Part shown: positions 20,539 through 29,644 of the stretch, in pieces | Layout of the letters: each line of letters starts with the position of its first letter | How positions within the stretch are numbered: the stretch's first letter is position 1 | DNA from: Polyangium sp. 15x6 | Lineage (GTDB): Bacteria; Myxococcota_A; Polyangia; Polyangiales; Polyangiaceae | Reading direction: 5' to 3' | NCBI RefSeq assembly: GCF_029960785.1 | Contig: NZ_JASBQE010000007.1 | Span: 124,001 to 188,000 of the forward strand | DNA length: 64,000 nucleotides | Translations under genes and position numbers: made by a program | The notes under the pieces: generated by a model | What the model was told of the DNA's origin: nothing | What the model saw: only the letters and a program-made list of their open reading frames with translations | Database searches by the model: none

Positions 20539-21954
20539 CTAGCGAAGCAGCTTGAGGACGATGACTGCGAGGAGCACGCCCACGATCAAGAAGCCCACCG
20601 CCACGCCGACGAGCATCAGCGTCGACGGCGTGCCCTTCACGACGACGGGCGCGGGCGTGGGCGCGGGCGTGGGCCCCGGCTGCGACCTCGACGTGGGTGG
20701 CGCGATGCGCAGCGACGACGGGCCGTCGGTGATGCCCGACTTGAGCTTCGGGCTCACCGCGTGCGGCGACGGCATCGGCCGCGGCGACGACACGGGATTG
20801 CCCGTGCTCGTCATGGGCGACGGGGGCCGCGGCGCGGACGCCGGATTGCCCGTGCTCGTCATCGGGTTGGCGCCGTTCGGCTTGCGGTTCGAGGGCGCGC
20901 CGTCCATCGCGGCGGGCGCGGCCGCGCCTCCTTGCCGTGAGGAACCGGGCGCGGGTGGCTGCCGCTGCGACTCCGGCTTCGCCTCCGGCATGTTCGCGAC
21001 CTCGGCGTGCGAGCGCGACGCCTTCTCGAGCACCTCCATGCTGCTCGCGGGGAAGAGCCCGGAAAAACCCTTGCCACCGCCCGGCGCGTACGGCTTCAGC
21101 GCGTCGGCGAAGTCCGCGGCCGTCGTGTATCGATCCTCCGGTCGCTTCTCGAGCGCCTTCGCGAGCACCGCGCCGAGGCCTTGCGGGAAGGTCTTTCCCG
21201 GCACGCGCGTCTCCAGCGCGAGCGGCGGCTTCGTCACGTGGTGCTGGATGAACTCCATCGGCGTGCGCGCGTCGAACGGCAGCTTGCCGGTCAGCATCTC
21301 GTAGAGGATCACCGCGAGCGAGTAGATGTCGCTTCGCGCGTCGAGCGGTTTGCCCTGGGCTTGCTCGGGCGACATGAACTCCGGCGTCCCGAAGACCATG
21401 CCCTCCTGCGTGAGCATCACGGAGCCGGGACGCAGCTCGCGCTCGGTGACCTTCGCGAGGCCGAAGTCGAGCACCTTCGGGAAGTCGCGCAGACCTCCGT
21501 TGGTGGACAAAAAGATGTTCTCGGGCTTCAGGTCGCGATGGACGATCCCCTGCGAGTGCGCCTCTTGCAGCGCGCCGCAGACCTGGATGAGCACCGGGAT
21601 CGCGCGGTCGAGGCCCATCGGCCCCTCCTTGCGGACGATCTGGTTGAGGTTTTTCCCCTCCAGGTACTCCATCACGATGTAGAGCGAGCCGTCTTCGAGC
21701 TCGCCGTAGAGCAGCACCTTCACCGTGTTCGGGTGCGTCAGGTGGCTCATCGCGCGCGCCTCGCGGCGGAACCTCGAGACGAGGTCTTTGCGGTTCGCGA
21801 GCTTCGGATGGAGGATCTTCACGGCCACCATCCGGTTCATCGCCGGTTGCGCGGCCTTGTAGACGGATCCCATCCCGCCCGAGCCGATCTTCTGCAGGAT
21901 CTGGAACTGACCGCCCAGAATGTCTCGGCCGATGTTCGGGTCTTGCGGGCGCAT
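20539..21954 (-). CDS. Membrane-anchored Ser/Thr protein kinase
   Basis: The 471-residue protein has a complete kinase domain at about residues 17-290 (IGSGGMGSVYKA, VAVKIL, GIVHRDLKPENIF, KVLDFGLAKV, GTPEFMSPEQAQG). A Pro/Ser-rich linker with the repeated motif PMTSTGNP leads to one C-terminal membrane helix (about 447-468) and a very short basic end. The kinase is therefore cytoplasmic and tail-anchored, with no extracellular sensor. It lies 42 bp upstream of the PBP gene start on the same strand, so co-transcription and a link to cell-wall synthesis are possible but unproven. Confidence 0.94.
   Translation of the reverse strand: MRPQDPNIGRDILGGQFQILQKIGSGGMGSVYKAAQPAMNRMVAVKILHPKLANRKDLVSRFRREARAMSHLTHPNTVKVLLYGELEDGSLYIVMEYLEGKNLNQIVRKEGPMGLDRAIPVLIQVCGALQEAHSQGIVHRDLKPENIFLSTNGGLRDFPKVLDFGLAKVTERELRPGSVMLTQEGMVFGTPEFMSPEQAQGKPLDARSDIYSLAVILYEMLTGKLPFDARTPMEFIQHHVTKPPLALETRVPGKTFPQGLGAVLAKALEKRPEDRYTTAADFADALKPYAPGGGKGFSGLFPASSMEVLEKASRSHAEVANMPEAKPESQRQPPAPGSSRQGGAAAPAAMDGAPSNRKPNGANPMTSTGNPASAPRPPSPMTSTGNPVSSPRPMPSPHAVSPKLKSGITDGPSSLRIAPPTSRSQPGPTPAPTPAPVVVKGTPSTLMLVGVAVGFLIVGVLLAVIVLKLLR
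20795..20862. repeat. 20-bp direct repeat inside the kinase linker
   Basis: The same 20-bp word (beginning GGATTGCCCG) occurs at 20795-20814 and 20843-20862, exactly 16 codons apart. It encodes the duplicated MTSTGNP motif of the kinase's Pro/Ser linker. This looks like an in-frame tandem duplication. Confidence 0.85.
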
Positions 21955-22030
21955 CGGATCTTCAGCCGGAAAATATCACCTCGCCGGCCTCGCTCGTCCA
22001 TGACAGCCTCACGTCAGGCGAGGAAGATCC

Positions 22031-22912
22031 GTGAAAAGCCCGAATGGAGAGCAGGCGTCCCAACGCACCACGCCATCCCGGGATTCCGGAAGCCCGCCGG
22101 CCGAGGACCGTTCCGGCCCCCCTTCCGCCCCCCCCTCGGCGAGCGCGCTGAGCCCTGTTTTCTCGGCACTTCTCGACGCCGAGGGCTTCCGCCACGCGTT
22201 CTTCACGCGCGCTGGCGGGGTCAGCCGTCCCCCGTGGGACTCCCTCAACGTCGCCGCCGCCGCCACCGGGGACGACGCTTCGGCCGTGCAGGAGAACATT
22301 CGTCGTTGCGCCGAGGCCCTGGGTGTGCCCCTGCCGCGCCTCTACATCCTCAGCCAGGTTCACGGCACCGACGCGCACATCCTCGACGGCACCGAAGACC
22401 GCGAGGAGGTCGTGAAGCGCCTCGGAGACATCACCGCATCGCGCACGCCCGGCGTCGCGTGCGGCGTGCGCTCCGCCGACTGCGTGCCCGTCCTGCTCGC
22501 CGATCGACAGAGCGGCGCCGTCGTCGCCGTGCACAGCGGTTGGCGCGGCACCGTGGCGAACGCAGCCGCCGCCGGCGTCGCCGTTCTTCGCACGCTCGCG
22601 TCTTCGCCGAGCATCGTCGCGGCGATCGGCCCGCACATCGAGCCGTGTTGCTTCGAGGTCGGCGACGACGTCGCGGCCTCGCTCGCCTCCGCATCCGACG
22701 CAGGCGACGACGTCGTCGATCGCAGCCGCGAACGCGCGCACGTCGACCTTCGCCGCATCGTCCGCGCGCAGCTCATGGCCGCGGGCGTCGAGCCCACGCG
22801 GATCGACGACGTCCGCGGCTGCACCGTGTGCGATCGCGAGCGCTACTTCTCGTATCGGCGTGACGCCGCGAAGAGCGGACGGCTCCTCTCGGCGATCGTC
22901 GCGCGCGCTTGA
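22031..22912 (+). CDS. pgeF: Purine nucleoside phosphorylase/laccase-domain protein (PgeF/YfiH family)
   Basis: The 293-residue protein has the family motifs: HAFFTRAGGVS, LSQVHGTDAH, SADCVPVLL, VVAVHSGWRGT, IGPHIEPCCFEVG and a C-terminal C-T-V-C-D-R-ERYFSYRRD. The His and Cys residues of QVH, SADC and HSGWR form the zinc/nucleoside site. Family members act as purine nucleoside phosphorylase/adenosine deaminase and were formerly called polyphenol oxidases. The first 45 residues are low-complexity Pro/Ser-rich, so the true start may be downstream of GTG 22031. It is divergent from the kinase gene (76-bp gap) and its stop directly abuts the stop of the next convergent gene. Confidence 0.92.
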   Translation: MKSPNGEQASQRTTPSRDSGSPPAEDRSGPPSAPPSASALSPVFSALLDAEGFRHAFFTRAGGVSRPPWDSLNVAAAATGDDASAVQENIRRCAEALGVPLPRLYILSQVHGTDAHILDGTEDREEVVKRLGDITASRTPGVACGVRSADCVPVLLADRQSGAVVAVHSGWRGTVANAAAAGVAVLRTLASSPSIVAAIGPHIEPCCFEVGDDVAASLASASDAGDDVVDRSRERAHVDLRRIVRAQLMAAGVEPTRIDDVRGCTVCDRERYFSYRRDAAKSGRLLSAIVARA

Positions 22913-23902
22913 TCAGCGTCCCTGCGGAACGAGGACGATCTTGCCGCCGCGACCTTCACGCTCGGCGTGCGTCACGGCGTCCTTGATCCGATCGAGCGTG
23001 TACGTCGCCTCGACTGGCACGGCGACCGCGCTCGTCGCGACCAGGCCCGCGAGCCGCTTCCAGAGCTCGCAGAGCTCCTCCTTCGGGATCGTCGCGAGGT
23101 GCGAGGCGAGCCAGAAGCCACGCAGGTGGATGTCGCGGAACACGAGATCGTTCGTCGCGATGTGCCCCGGCTGTCCGCTGAGCATGCCGTAACTCACGAC
23201 CGTACCGCCGCGGCCGAGACAACCCGCGATGCGCGTCGTCGCGCCGCCCGCGACCGCGTCGAGCCCGAGCTTGATCGACGCGCCGCGCGTCGCGGCCGTG
23301 ATGCGCTTGCCGAGCTCGGCGCCGTCGACGAGCACCACGTTCGCGCCGAGCGCGCGCAGCGGATCTACCTGCGACGCGCGCCGCACCACGTTCACCGTCT
23401 TGATGCCGCGCTCCTTCGCGAGCGTGACGATCCACCGCCCGATCGCCGAGCTCGCTGCGTTCTGCACGAGGAAGTCGCCGGGCCCGAGGTTCACGAGCGC
23501 CGTCAGCAGGAAGTGCGCGGCGAGCGGGTTCAACGTCGCCATCGCGAGCTGCTCGGCCGGCACGCCTTCCGGCGCGGGGATCACGTCCTCGGCGTGGACC
23601 TTCAGCCGCTCGCGCCACGCGCCTGCGCCGATCGGCAAGAGCACGCGCATGCCTCGCTCGATTCCGGCCGCGCCGGGGCCCACGTCGATCACGCGGCCCA
23701 CGCCTTCTTTGCCGGGCACCGTCGGCAGACGCGGCAGCGCGCCGTAGATGCCCGACAGGATCAAGAGATCCGATGGGTTGATCGGGGTTGCCTCGACCGA
23801 GACCGTGATCTCGCCCTCGCGCGGGGGCTCCGGCTCGGGCACCTCGAGGTAACGGACCACCTCGGCCGGGGGTCCGAACGCATCGACTCGAATTGCCTTC
23901 AT
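22913..23902 (-). CDS. MDR-family oxidoreductase, 2-enoyl thioester reductase-like
   Basis: This 329-residue medium-chain dehydrogenase/reductase lacks the zinc-ligand cysteines. The blocks ATPINPSDLLILSGIYG, TLNPLAAHFLL and QNAASSAIGRWIVTLAKERG followed by KTVNVVRR are characteristic of mitochondrial/bacterial enoyl thioester reductases (MECR/ETR). These reduce trans-2-enoyl-CoA/ACP with NADPH; a quinone-oxidoreductase activity cannot be excluded. It lies 6 bp downstream of the next kinase gene on the same strand. Confidence 0.87.
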   Translation of the reverse strand: MKAIRVDAFGPPAEVVRYLEVPEPEPPREGEITVSVEATPINPSDLLILSGIYGALPRLPTVPGKEGVGRVIDVGPGAAGIERGMRVLLPIGAGAWRERLKVHAEDVIPAPEGVPAEQLAMATLNPLAAHFLLTALVNLGPGDFLVQNAASSAIGRWIVTLAKERGIKTVNVVRRASQVDPLRALGANVVLVDGAELGKRITAATRGASIKLGLDAVAGGATTRIAGCLGRGGTVVSYGMLSGQPGHIATNDLVFRDIHLRGFWLASHLATIPKEELCELWKRLAGLVATSAVAVPVEATYTLDRIKDAVTHAEREGRGGKIVLVPQGR

Positions 23903-23908
23903 GTCTCG

Positions 23909-26900
23909 CTAAAAGGGCCGCTTCTTCAGGTCTTTGACGTTGCCGAGCGGGTCGTCGGGGTTGTCCTTCATGAGCCCGCGCAGCACTTCCTTCACGTCTT
24001 TCTGAGGCGGCCGATGGGGTTCGTCCGAGGGCGAGGTCTTGTCGCTGCTCCGCGCTTGCGAAGGCGCTTTTCCGCTCGCGCCGGCCTCGCGGCTTTGCTT
24101 CGCGTCGCCGAGCTGCGAGGCCGCCATCGAGCGCTGCAGGAGCACCTGCGCGATCTTGCGATGGTAGGCCTGGCGCGTGTTGTGGAGCAGCGACTCGTAC
24201 GCCGTGTCCTGCACGAGCACGTACTTGAACGTGTACGTCGCGCGCGGGATGCGGCCGCGCTGGTAGAGCACGTCCGCCTCGACGAGACGATCGAGCTCGC
24301 GCTGCAGCGTCGTCGGATCGATCGGCGAGACGGCCTCCATGAGGTCGTAGGTGAACTCGCGCCCGAGGATCGCGCCGAGCTGCGCCACGCGTTTGGCGGA
24401 GCCGAGCCTGTCGAGCCGCGCCATCAGCGAGTCGCGCAGCGTCGCGGGGATCGCGAACGCGGGCAGCGGGCCCGTGAGCACGTAACGACCGCCGCGCTCT
24501 TCGAGCAGACCCGATTCGAGCAGCATCTTCGTCACTTCCTCGACGAAGAGCGGCACGCCGTCCGTCTTCTCGACAAGCTGATCGAAGACCTCCTGGGGCA
24601 GCTCTTTCCCCTTCGTGATCTCCTCGACCATCATCTTCACGCGCTTCGGCGTGAGGCGGCTCAGGGTCACGGTGCTGACGTGCGAGCGCGCGGGCCACGG
24701 CGGGACGAACCCGGGGCGCGCCGTGCCGAGCAGCATCGTGCTCACCGTCGGCAGGTCGTGCACGATGTCGCCGAGGATCGCGAGCGTCGCGGGATCGGCC
24801 CAGTGCAGATCCGCGAACATGATCACGACCGGCCTCTTCCGCGCGAGCGTCTCGATCGCCGTGAAGAGCACCTCTTGCAGCTTCGCGCGCTGATCGTCGG
24901 TGGCCATCGTGCTCGGCGGGTAGCGATGCCAGACCGGCAGGCCGAGCAGCGCCCCGAAGATCGGCATCACCTCGGGCAGCGGATAGCCGTAGTGCGTGAG
25001 CGCGCGCTCGAGCTTGCTGATCTTCTCCTCGGGGGTGTCGCGCGGGACCAGCACGAAGAGATGGTTCACGAGCCCCGCGATCGGGAAGAGCGGGCGGTCG
25101 CGCTGATCTTGCAGGCAGCGCGTCTCGAGCCACGTGTGCGGCGAGGTCTCGAGTCTGTCCCGGAACACGCGCGTCAGGCGCGACTTGCCGATGCCCGCCT
25201 CGCCCGAGATCAGGAGGAGCTGCCCCGATCCCTCTTCCACGCGGGCCCAGCGATCGAGCATCAGGCCGAGCTCGAGATCACGGCCGACCATGGGCGTGAG
25301 CCTGCCCGTGGTCATGCCCTCGATGCGGCTCTTCGCGCCGCTCTCGTCGCTCACCTGGTACGTCTCGACCGGCTGCGGGTAGCCCTTCAGCGTGCGCAGG
25401 CCGAGGCTCTGGGACTGGTAGTAGTTGCGCACGAGCCGGTACGTCGTGCCGCTGATGAGCACCGTGTTGCGCCGCGCGAGGTTCGCCAGGCGCCAGGCCA
25501 TCGTCGGCGTCGCGCCCGCGATCGCGGCGGGCCTGCTCGCCACCTCGTCGATGATCTCCCAGGTCAGCACGAGGCCCGTGTGCACGCCGACTCGCACGTC
25601 GAGCAGCGGTTTGTCGTGGCGGCTGTTCAGCTTCTGCGCCGTCTCCACGAGCTCGAGCGCCGCGCTCACGGCGCGCCGCGCGTCGTCCTCGCGCGCGATC
25701 GGGTAGCCGAAATACGCGATCTGCCCCTCGCCGAGCGGCTGCGCGGTCTGGCCCTTGTAGCCCCTCATCACCTGCGCGAACGCGTCCTCGTACTCCTTCA
25801 TCGACTCGCGCAGCTTCTGCGGATCGAGCTTCGAGGCGTTTTCCGTCGAGGGCAAAAGCTCGTACGAGACGATCGTGAGCTGCCGGCGTTCACCCTCGGG
25901 GACCAGCGTGTCGCTGCCGGCGCGCAGCACCGTCCCGATGCCCACGTGCATCGGCTCCGAGCCCTTTGGCGCGGGCATCGGCGTCACCGTCCCGGGCTGC
26001 GCCTTCGCCTCGGCTTCGGCCGCCTTCGCCTCGGCCTCGGCCGCCTTCTTCATGTTGTGCCGCGAGCGCGACGAGGGGCGCGTGTGCGTGCGCTCCCGCT
26101 CCGATCGCGGCAGCGCGCCCGAGGGCATCGTCGCTGGCGGCGGCGGGTTGCTCGGCGTGTTCGGCAGGTGCTGCGGGCGCAGCGTCTCGGCGTGCTCGAT
26201 CGTCTCGGGGGCCTGCGGCGCCTGGCCCGTGAGCATCGTCCGATGCGCCTCGTTCGGCTTCTCCGGCGGCCCGATCCCGAGGGCCTCCGCCAGCGCCTTG
26301 ACCTGATCCCACACGCTCGCGAACCGCTTCTTCGGATCGCGATCACACGAGCGCAAGAACCACGCGTCGAACGACGGCGGCAGGCTCGGATCGCGGACCG
26401 ACGGCGCCTCCATCGGGCGGGTCAGGATCTCGACGAGCAGCTCCGCCATCGTGTGGGCCTTCCAGTAGACCAGGCCCGTCAGCAGGCGGAACGCGATGAG
26501 CCCGAGCGCCCACATGTCCGCGGGCGGCCCGACGCGCGGCGTGTCGCCGGTGGCTTGCTCGGGCGGCATGTAGAGCGGCGTCCCGAGCACTGCGCCCGTG
26601 CGGGTCAGGCGCGCCTCCTCGATGTTGCCCTCGTCGCCGGCCATCTTCGAGATGCCGAAATCGAGCACCTTCACGATCACGCGGCCGTCGTAGTGCTCGT
26701 GCAGGAAGATGTTCTCGGGCTTGAGATCGCGATGGACGATCCCGAGCGCGTGCGCCTTGCTCAGCGCGTCCGCGACCTGCCAGTAGATGCCCACGACCTC
26801 GGCGGCGGGCACCTTTTGCATGCGCTGCACGTACGCTTCGAGATCGGAGCCGCGCAAGAGCTCCATCACGAGGAACGGCGCGTTGCCGAGCTCGGGCGCG

Positions 26901-27145
26901 ACGTCGGCGTCGATCACGCGCACCACGTGATCGCTGCGGATCCGCGCGGGCAGCCAGGCCTCGCGCTTGAAGCGCTTGACGAGCTTCGCATTGGTGCCGA
27001 CGTGCGCTTGCAGCACCTTCATCGCCAGCTCTTCGCCGGTGTACACGTGCTCGACGAGGTACACCGTCCCCATGTTCCCCTCACCAATGGGGTGAACGAC
27101 GCGATATCGCGATGCGATGAGCTCGGGGATCTTCTCCGGCAGCAT
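23909..27145 (-). CDS. Ser/Thr protein kinase with degenerate cyclase homology domain and AAA ATPase region
   Basis: Starting at ATG 27145 (MLPEKIPELIASRYRVV), the protein has 1078 residues. The frame is open 23 codons further upstream, but those residues do not resemble a kinase start. The kinase domain spans about 13-290 (IGEGNMGTVYLVE, HRDLKPENIFL, LDFGISKM). An Ala/Glu-rich linker leads to a class III cyclase homology domain at about 420-600, in which the two metal Asp positions are Glu (YELLPST near 428 and GEGQIAYFGYP near 473). A STAND-type ATPase follows (SGEAGIGKSRLTR near 648) and then helical C-terminal repeats. The last 70 residues are charged and low-complexity. It is probably co-transcribed with the reductase 6 bp downstream. 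Confidence 0.93.
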   Translation of the reverse strand: MLPEKIPELIASRYRVVHPIGEGNMGTVYLVEHVYTGEELAMKVLQAHVGTNAKLVKRFKREAWLPARIRSDHVVRVIDADVAPELGNAPFLVMELLRGSDLEAYVQRMQKVPAAEVVGIYWQVADALSKAHALGIVHRDLKPENIFLHEHYDGRVIVKVLDFGISKMAGDEGNIEEARLTRTGAVLGTPLYMPPEQATGDTPRVGPPADMWALGLIAFRLLTGLVYWKAHTMAELLVEILTRPMEAPSVRDPSLPPSFDAWFLRSCDRDPKKRFASVWDQVKALAEALGIGPPEKPNEAHRTMLTGQAPQAPETIEHAETLRPQHLPNTPSNPPPPATMPSGALPRSERERTHTRPSSRSRHNMKKAAEAEAKAAEAEAKAQPGTVTPMPAPKGSEPMHVGIGTVLRAGSDTLVPEGERRQLTIVSYELLPSTENASKLDPQKLRESMKEYEDAFAQVMRGYKGQTAQPLGEGQIAYFGYPIAREDDARRAVSAALELVETAQKLNSRHDKPLLDVRVGVHTGLVLTWEIIDEVASRPAAIAGATPTMAWRLANLARRNTVLISGTTYRLVRNYYQSQSLGLRTLKGYPQPVETYQVSDESGAKSRIEGMTTGRLTPMVGRDLELGLMLDRWARVEEGSGQLLLISGEAGIGKSRLTRVFRDRLETSPHTWLETRCLQDQRDRPLFPIAGLVNHLFVLVPRDTPEEKISKLERALTHYGYPLPEVMPIFGALLGLPVWHRYPPSTMATDDQRAKLQEVLFTAIETLARKRPVVIMFADLHWADPATLAILGDIVHDLPTVSTMLLGTARPGFVPPWPARSHVSTVTLSRLTPKRVKMMVEEITKGKELPQEVFDQLVEKTDGVPLFVEEVTKMLLESGLLEERGGRYVLTGPLPAFAIPATLRDSLMARLDRLGSAKRVAQLGAILGREFTYDLMEAVSPIDPTTLQRELDRLVEADVLYQRGRIPRATYTFKYVLVQDTAYESLLHNTRQAYHRKIAQVLLQRSMAASQLGDAKQSREAGASGKAPSQARSSDKTSPSDEPHRPPQKDVKEVLRGLMKDNPDDPLGNVKDLKKRPF

Positions 27146-27392
27146 AGTCAGCGACGCGCACCACACCGGGCCGCCGGCCGGGCATCTTCGTTCCCGGACG
27201 CGCGCGTGTGGCAACGGTGCCTCGGTGCGCGCGCGGCAGGGACGGGGAGGGGCATCCCGAGCATCGTATTCTGCCTCTTTGCGGCTTACCAGCCTTCTAC
27301 ATGTGGATCGTTCGCCCTTCCGCGCGCGCTCTGCTTACGAAACGTCGGCAATTCTTTCGCGTCTGGTCACCAAGCTGTCCACCGCCCGCCCA

Positions 27393-27414
27393 GGGAAGAC
27401 CCTTCCCGAGTTTT
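27393..27414 (+). terminator. Terminator-like hairpin in the leader of the 27522 gene
   Basis: GGGAAG-ACC-CTTCCC (27393-27407) is followed by GAG and a T4 run on the + strand. It ends 107 bp before the next start codon with no + strand gene upstream. It could end a short leader RNA or act as an attenuator. Confidence 0.4.
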
Positions 27415-27464
27415 GTACGCCTCCACCGGATCGCTCCCCACAGCCTCGATCGCTCCATTCTTGG

Positions 27465-27485
27465 CCTTGGGGGGCTCCTCCAAGG
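27465..27485 (+). repeat. Second leader hairpin upstream of the 27522 gene
   Basis: CCTTGG (27465-27470) pairs with CCAAGG (27480-27485) around a 9-nt G-rich loop. It lies 36 bp before the start codon of the roadblock-like gene. Confidence 0.4.
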
Positions 27486-27521
27486 TAGTGTCATGTCCTA
27501 CGCGACGGGAGGTTCTCCTAC

Positions 27522-27911
27522 ATGACGAACGAACGACGCAGGAAACGGAGCGAGCTGGTCCAGGTGGCGGCCAGCCTTTATCTCGAAGCCGTGCTCGAGC
27601 GGAGCCGGATCAAGGCCGTGGCGCTCGCGAGCGACGAGGGGCTGCTCGTGGCCGGGGCCGGGGCCGGGTACGACCACGAGTGGCTCGCGGCACTCGGCAT
27701 CGTTACGGGGGAGCCCCATTTCGACGACGTGATCACGGAGATCACGCGAGGCGAGGGGATGGTCTCGTTCGACGTCCCGGTCCATGGCCGCACGCTTCGG
27801 CTCTCGGCCGTGGGCAAGGTGCCTCCTTCGCTCGAAGACGCGAGCGCGGCGCTCTCGCGCATCTTCGCGCCGCTCTTCGGGGCGAGCCCGGCGGTCGTCG
27901 CGTCTTCCTGA
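27522..27911 (+). CDS. Small protein, possibly roadblock/LC7-type
   Basis: The 129-residue soluble protein has an N-terminal basic helix, then an alternating pattern IKAVALASDEGLLVAGAG and a strand-rich end (VSFDVPVHGRTLRLSAVG) before a final helix. This resembles the roadblock/LC7 fold of MglB-like GTPase partners, which are common in myxobacteria, but the match is by eye and weak. A good ribosome site (GGGAGG, 9-bp spacing) supports ATG 27522. No small GTPase gene is adjacent. The downstream lipoprotein gene starts 31 bp later and may be co-transcribed. Confidence 0.75.
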   Translation: MTNERRRKRSELVQVAASLYLEAVLERSRIKAVALASDEGLLVAGAGAGYDHEWLAALGIVTGEPHFDDVITEITRGEGMVSFDVPVHGRTLRLSAVGKVPPSLEDASAALSRIFAPLFGASPAVVASS

Positions 27912-27941
27912 GCTCGCTCCCTTCCTGATACGTTCGGGGTC

Positions 27942-28805
27942 GTGCTTGCCCTTCGCTCGACCTCCACGCTTATTTCCGTCCTCCTCACCTCCCTCATTGC
28001 CGCTGGCTGCGCGCCGGCGCTCTCCAGCATGCAGCCGGCGCACGTGGCACCCAAAGGCCACGTCCAGGCCGAGCTCGGCATGGATATCTCCATACCGACG
28101 GGCTCGATCTCCGATGTCGTCGACGTCGCCACCGTGCTCGTCGACGCCTCCGACGATCGTGATCTCACGCAGGCCGAGGTCGATCAAATCTACGCCGCGG
28201 CCGGTAGCCTCGCCCTGAATCCGCCTTCGGTGACGCCGCACGTCGGCGTCGGGTACACGCCGATCGACAACCTCGAAATCTCGCTGCGCTTCGCCACGAG
28301 CTCCCTTCGCCTGGGCGGTCGTTATCAATTCCTGAATGGGGAGAAGCACGGCGTCGACGCCTCCGTGGGGCTCGGGCTCGGTTATTACATCTTGCCGTTG
28401 CCGCTCGGCGACACGCTGCAGATCGTCGAGCTCGAGGATTTCACGCGTTTTCAAGTCGACGTCCCGCTCGTGTTCGGCAAGCACGGGAACTGGTATCGGA
28501 TCTGGGGCGGGCCGCGGTTCATGTACACGCATTTCGGCACATCGCTGAAGCTCGCGATCCCGGAGAACGTCGCGAAGCAGATCGTGGGCCGCGCCGAGCT
28601 CGCGTCATTCGGCGGAAATGCGTTTTACGTGGGCGGACAGGGCGGCGTGGCCGTCGGATACAAGCACGTCTTTTTCGGCTTCGAGCTCACCCTGGTGCAG
28701 CTCATCTCGAACGGCAACCTGCAGGTGCTCGACAAAACCTTGCGCGAGCTCGACCACAATAGCTTCATCGTGTATCCGGCGCTCGGCTTCATGGGCGAGT
28801 TTTGA
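27942..28805 (+). CDS. Predicted outer-membrane beta-barrel lipoprotein
   Basis: The 287-residue protein has a signal sequence ending in the lipobox LIAAGC. Glycine- and aromatic-rich alternating strands follow (VGVGYTPIDNLEISLRF, GGRYQF, GLGLGYYIL, GGQGGVAVGY), and it ends in a terminal Phe (GFMGEF). That ending is typical of barrels inserted by the BAM machinery. Function is unknown. The start is GTG at 27942. Confidence 0.8.
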   Translation: MLALRSTSTLISVLLTSLIAAGCAPALSSMQPAHVAPKGHVQAELGMDISIPTGSISDVVDVATVLVDASDDRDLTQAEVDQIYAAAGSLALNPPSVTPHVGVGYTPIDNLEISLRFATSSLRLGGRYQFLNGEKHGVDASVGLGLGYYILPLPLGDTLQIVELEDFTRFQVDVPLVFGKHGNWYRIWGGPRFMYTHFGTSLKLAIPENVAKQIVGRAELASFGGNAFYVGGQGGVAVGYKHVFFGFELTLVQLISNGNLQVLDKTLRELDHNSFIVYPALGFMGEF

Positions 28806-28888
28806 CGGGAAGACGGCGCGCTCCGTGCATCGTTCTCCGGCGGGGGTAAGATGTCCGCGCGCCGGCCCGCGGCGCCCGAGGAGGGACG

Positions 28889-29596
28889 ATGATCGATCTT
28901 CATTTTTGGCCCACGCCGAACGGTCGCAAAATCTCCATCATGCTCGAAGAGGTGGAGCTCCCGTACCGGGTCATCCCCGTGAACATCGGGCGCGGCGACC
29001 AGTTCAAGCCCGAGTTCCTGGCGATCAGCCCGAACAACCGCATGCCGGCCATCGTCGACCACGAGCCCGAGGGCGGCGGCGCGCCGATCAGCGTCTTCGA
29101 ATCCGGCGCCATTCTGGTCTACCTCGCCGAGAAGACCGGCCGCTTCCTGCCGAAAGACGCGCGCGGCCGGGCTGAAACGTTGCAATGGCTCTTCTGGCAA
29201 ATGGGCGGGCTCGGGCCCATGGCCGGCCAGGCTCACCATTTCCGCATCTATGCGCCCGAGAAGATCGAATACGCGATCGATCGATACACGAAGGAGGTGA
29301 ACCGCCTCTACGGCGTCATGGACAAACGCCTCTCGGACCGCGAATACCTCGCCGGCGATTACTCGATCGCGGACATGGCCGCCTGGCCGTGGGTCGTGCC
29401 GTGGAAGGCGCAGGGGCAGAACCTCGACGATTTCCCGCACTTGAAGCGCTGGTTCGAGGCGATCGAGGCCCGCCCGGCCGTCGAGCGCGGCCGCGCCGTC
29501 GGCCGGGATCTCGTGCAGACCCAGGGCCCGGCGATGGACGACGAGGCGAAGAAGGTTCTGTTCGGACAAACGGCCGCGACGGTGCGCGGGCGCTGA
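28889..29596 (+). CDS. Glutathione S-transferase family protein (YfcG/YghU-like)
   Basis: The 235-residue product has an N-terminal thioredoxin-fold domain (IDLHFWPTPNGRKISIMLEE, then LAISPNNRMPAIVDHE and VFESGAILVYLAEKTGRFLP) and a C-terminal helical domain with YLAGDYSIADMAAWPWV. The TPNGxKI and NNRMPAI motifs match the YfcG/YghU group, which has GSH-dependent disulfide-bond reductase activity. GAGGGA precedes ATG 28889. It converges on the CBS gene with a hairpin between them. Confidence 0.93.
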   Translation: MIDLHFWPTPNGRKISIMLEEVELPYRVIPVNIGRGDQFKPEFLAISPNNRMPAIVDHEPEGGGAPISVFESGAILVYLAEKTGRFLPKDARGRAETLQWLFWQMGGLGPMAGQAHHFRIYAPEKIEYAIDRYTKEVNRLYGVMDKRLSDREYLAGDYSIADMAAWPWVVPWKAQGQNLDDFPHLKRWFEAIEARPAVERGRAVGRDLVQTQGPAMDDEAKKVLFGQTAATVRGR

Positions 29597-29605
29597 AAGG
29601 GAAGG

Positions 29606-29636
29606 GGGGCGAGCTCGTTCGCGACGCGCTCGCCCC
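29606..29636. terminator. Hairpin between convergent GST and cystathionine beta-synthase-type genes
   Basis: GGGGCGAGC (29606-29614) and GCTCGCCCC (29628-29636) form a perfect 9-bp stem around a 13-nt loop in the 48-bp gap between two convergent stops. No T-run follows, so it probably serves as a bidirectional stop or mRNA-end structure. Confidence 0.55.
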
Positions 29637-29644
29637 GGCCTGGC

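Larger units (their letters stand above)
27146..27521. other. 376-bp intergenic region between divergent kinase and roadblock-like genes
   Basis: No coding frame is supported. The right half carries two hairpins in the leader of the downstream + strand gene (27393-27407 and 27465-27485). GGGAGG lies 9 bp before ATG 27522. The left half presumably carries the kinase promoter, which I could not define. Confidence 0.5.

Noticed and set aside
22967-27928. A 1653-codon open frame on the + strand antisense to the reductase and kinase genes
   Set aside because: Translation is compositionally biased (Arg/Leu/Glu/His) with no motifs; the minus strand carries real domains.
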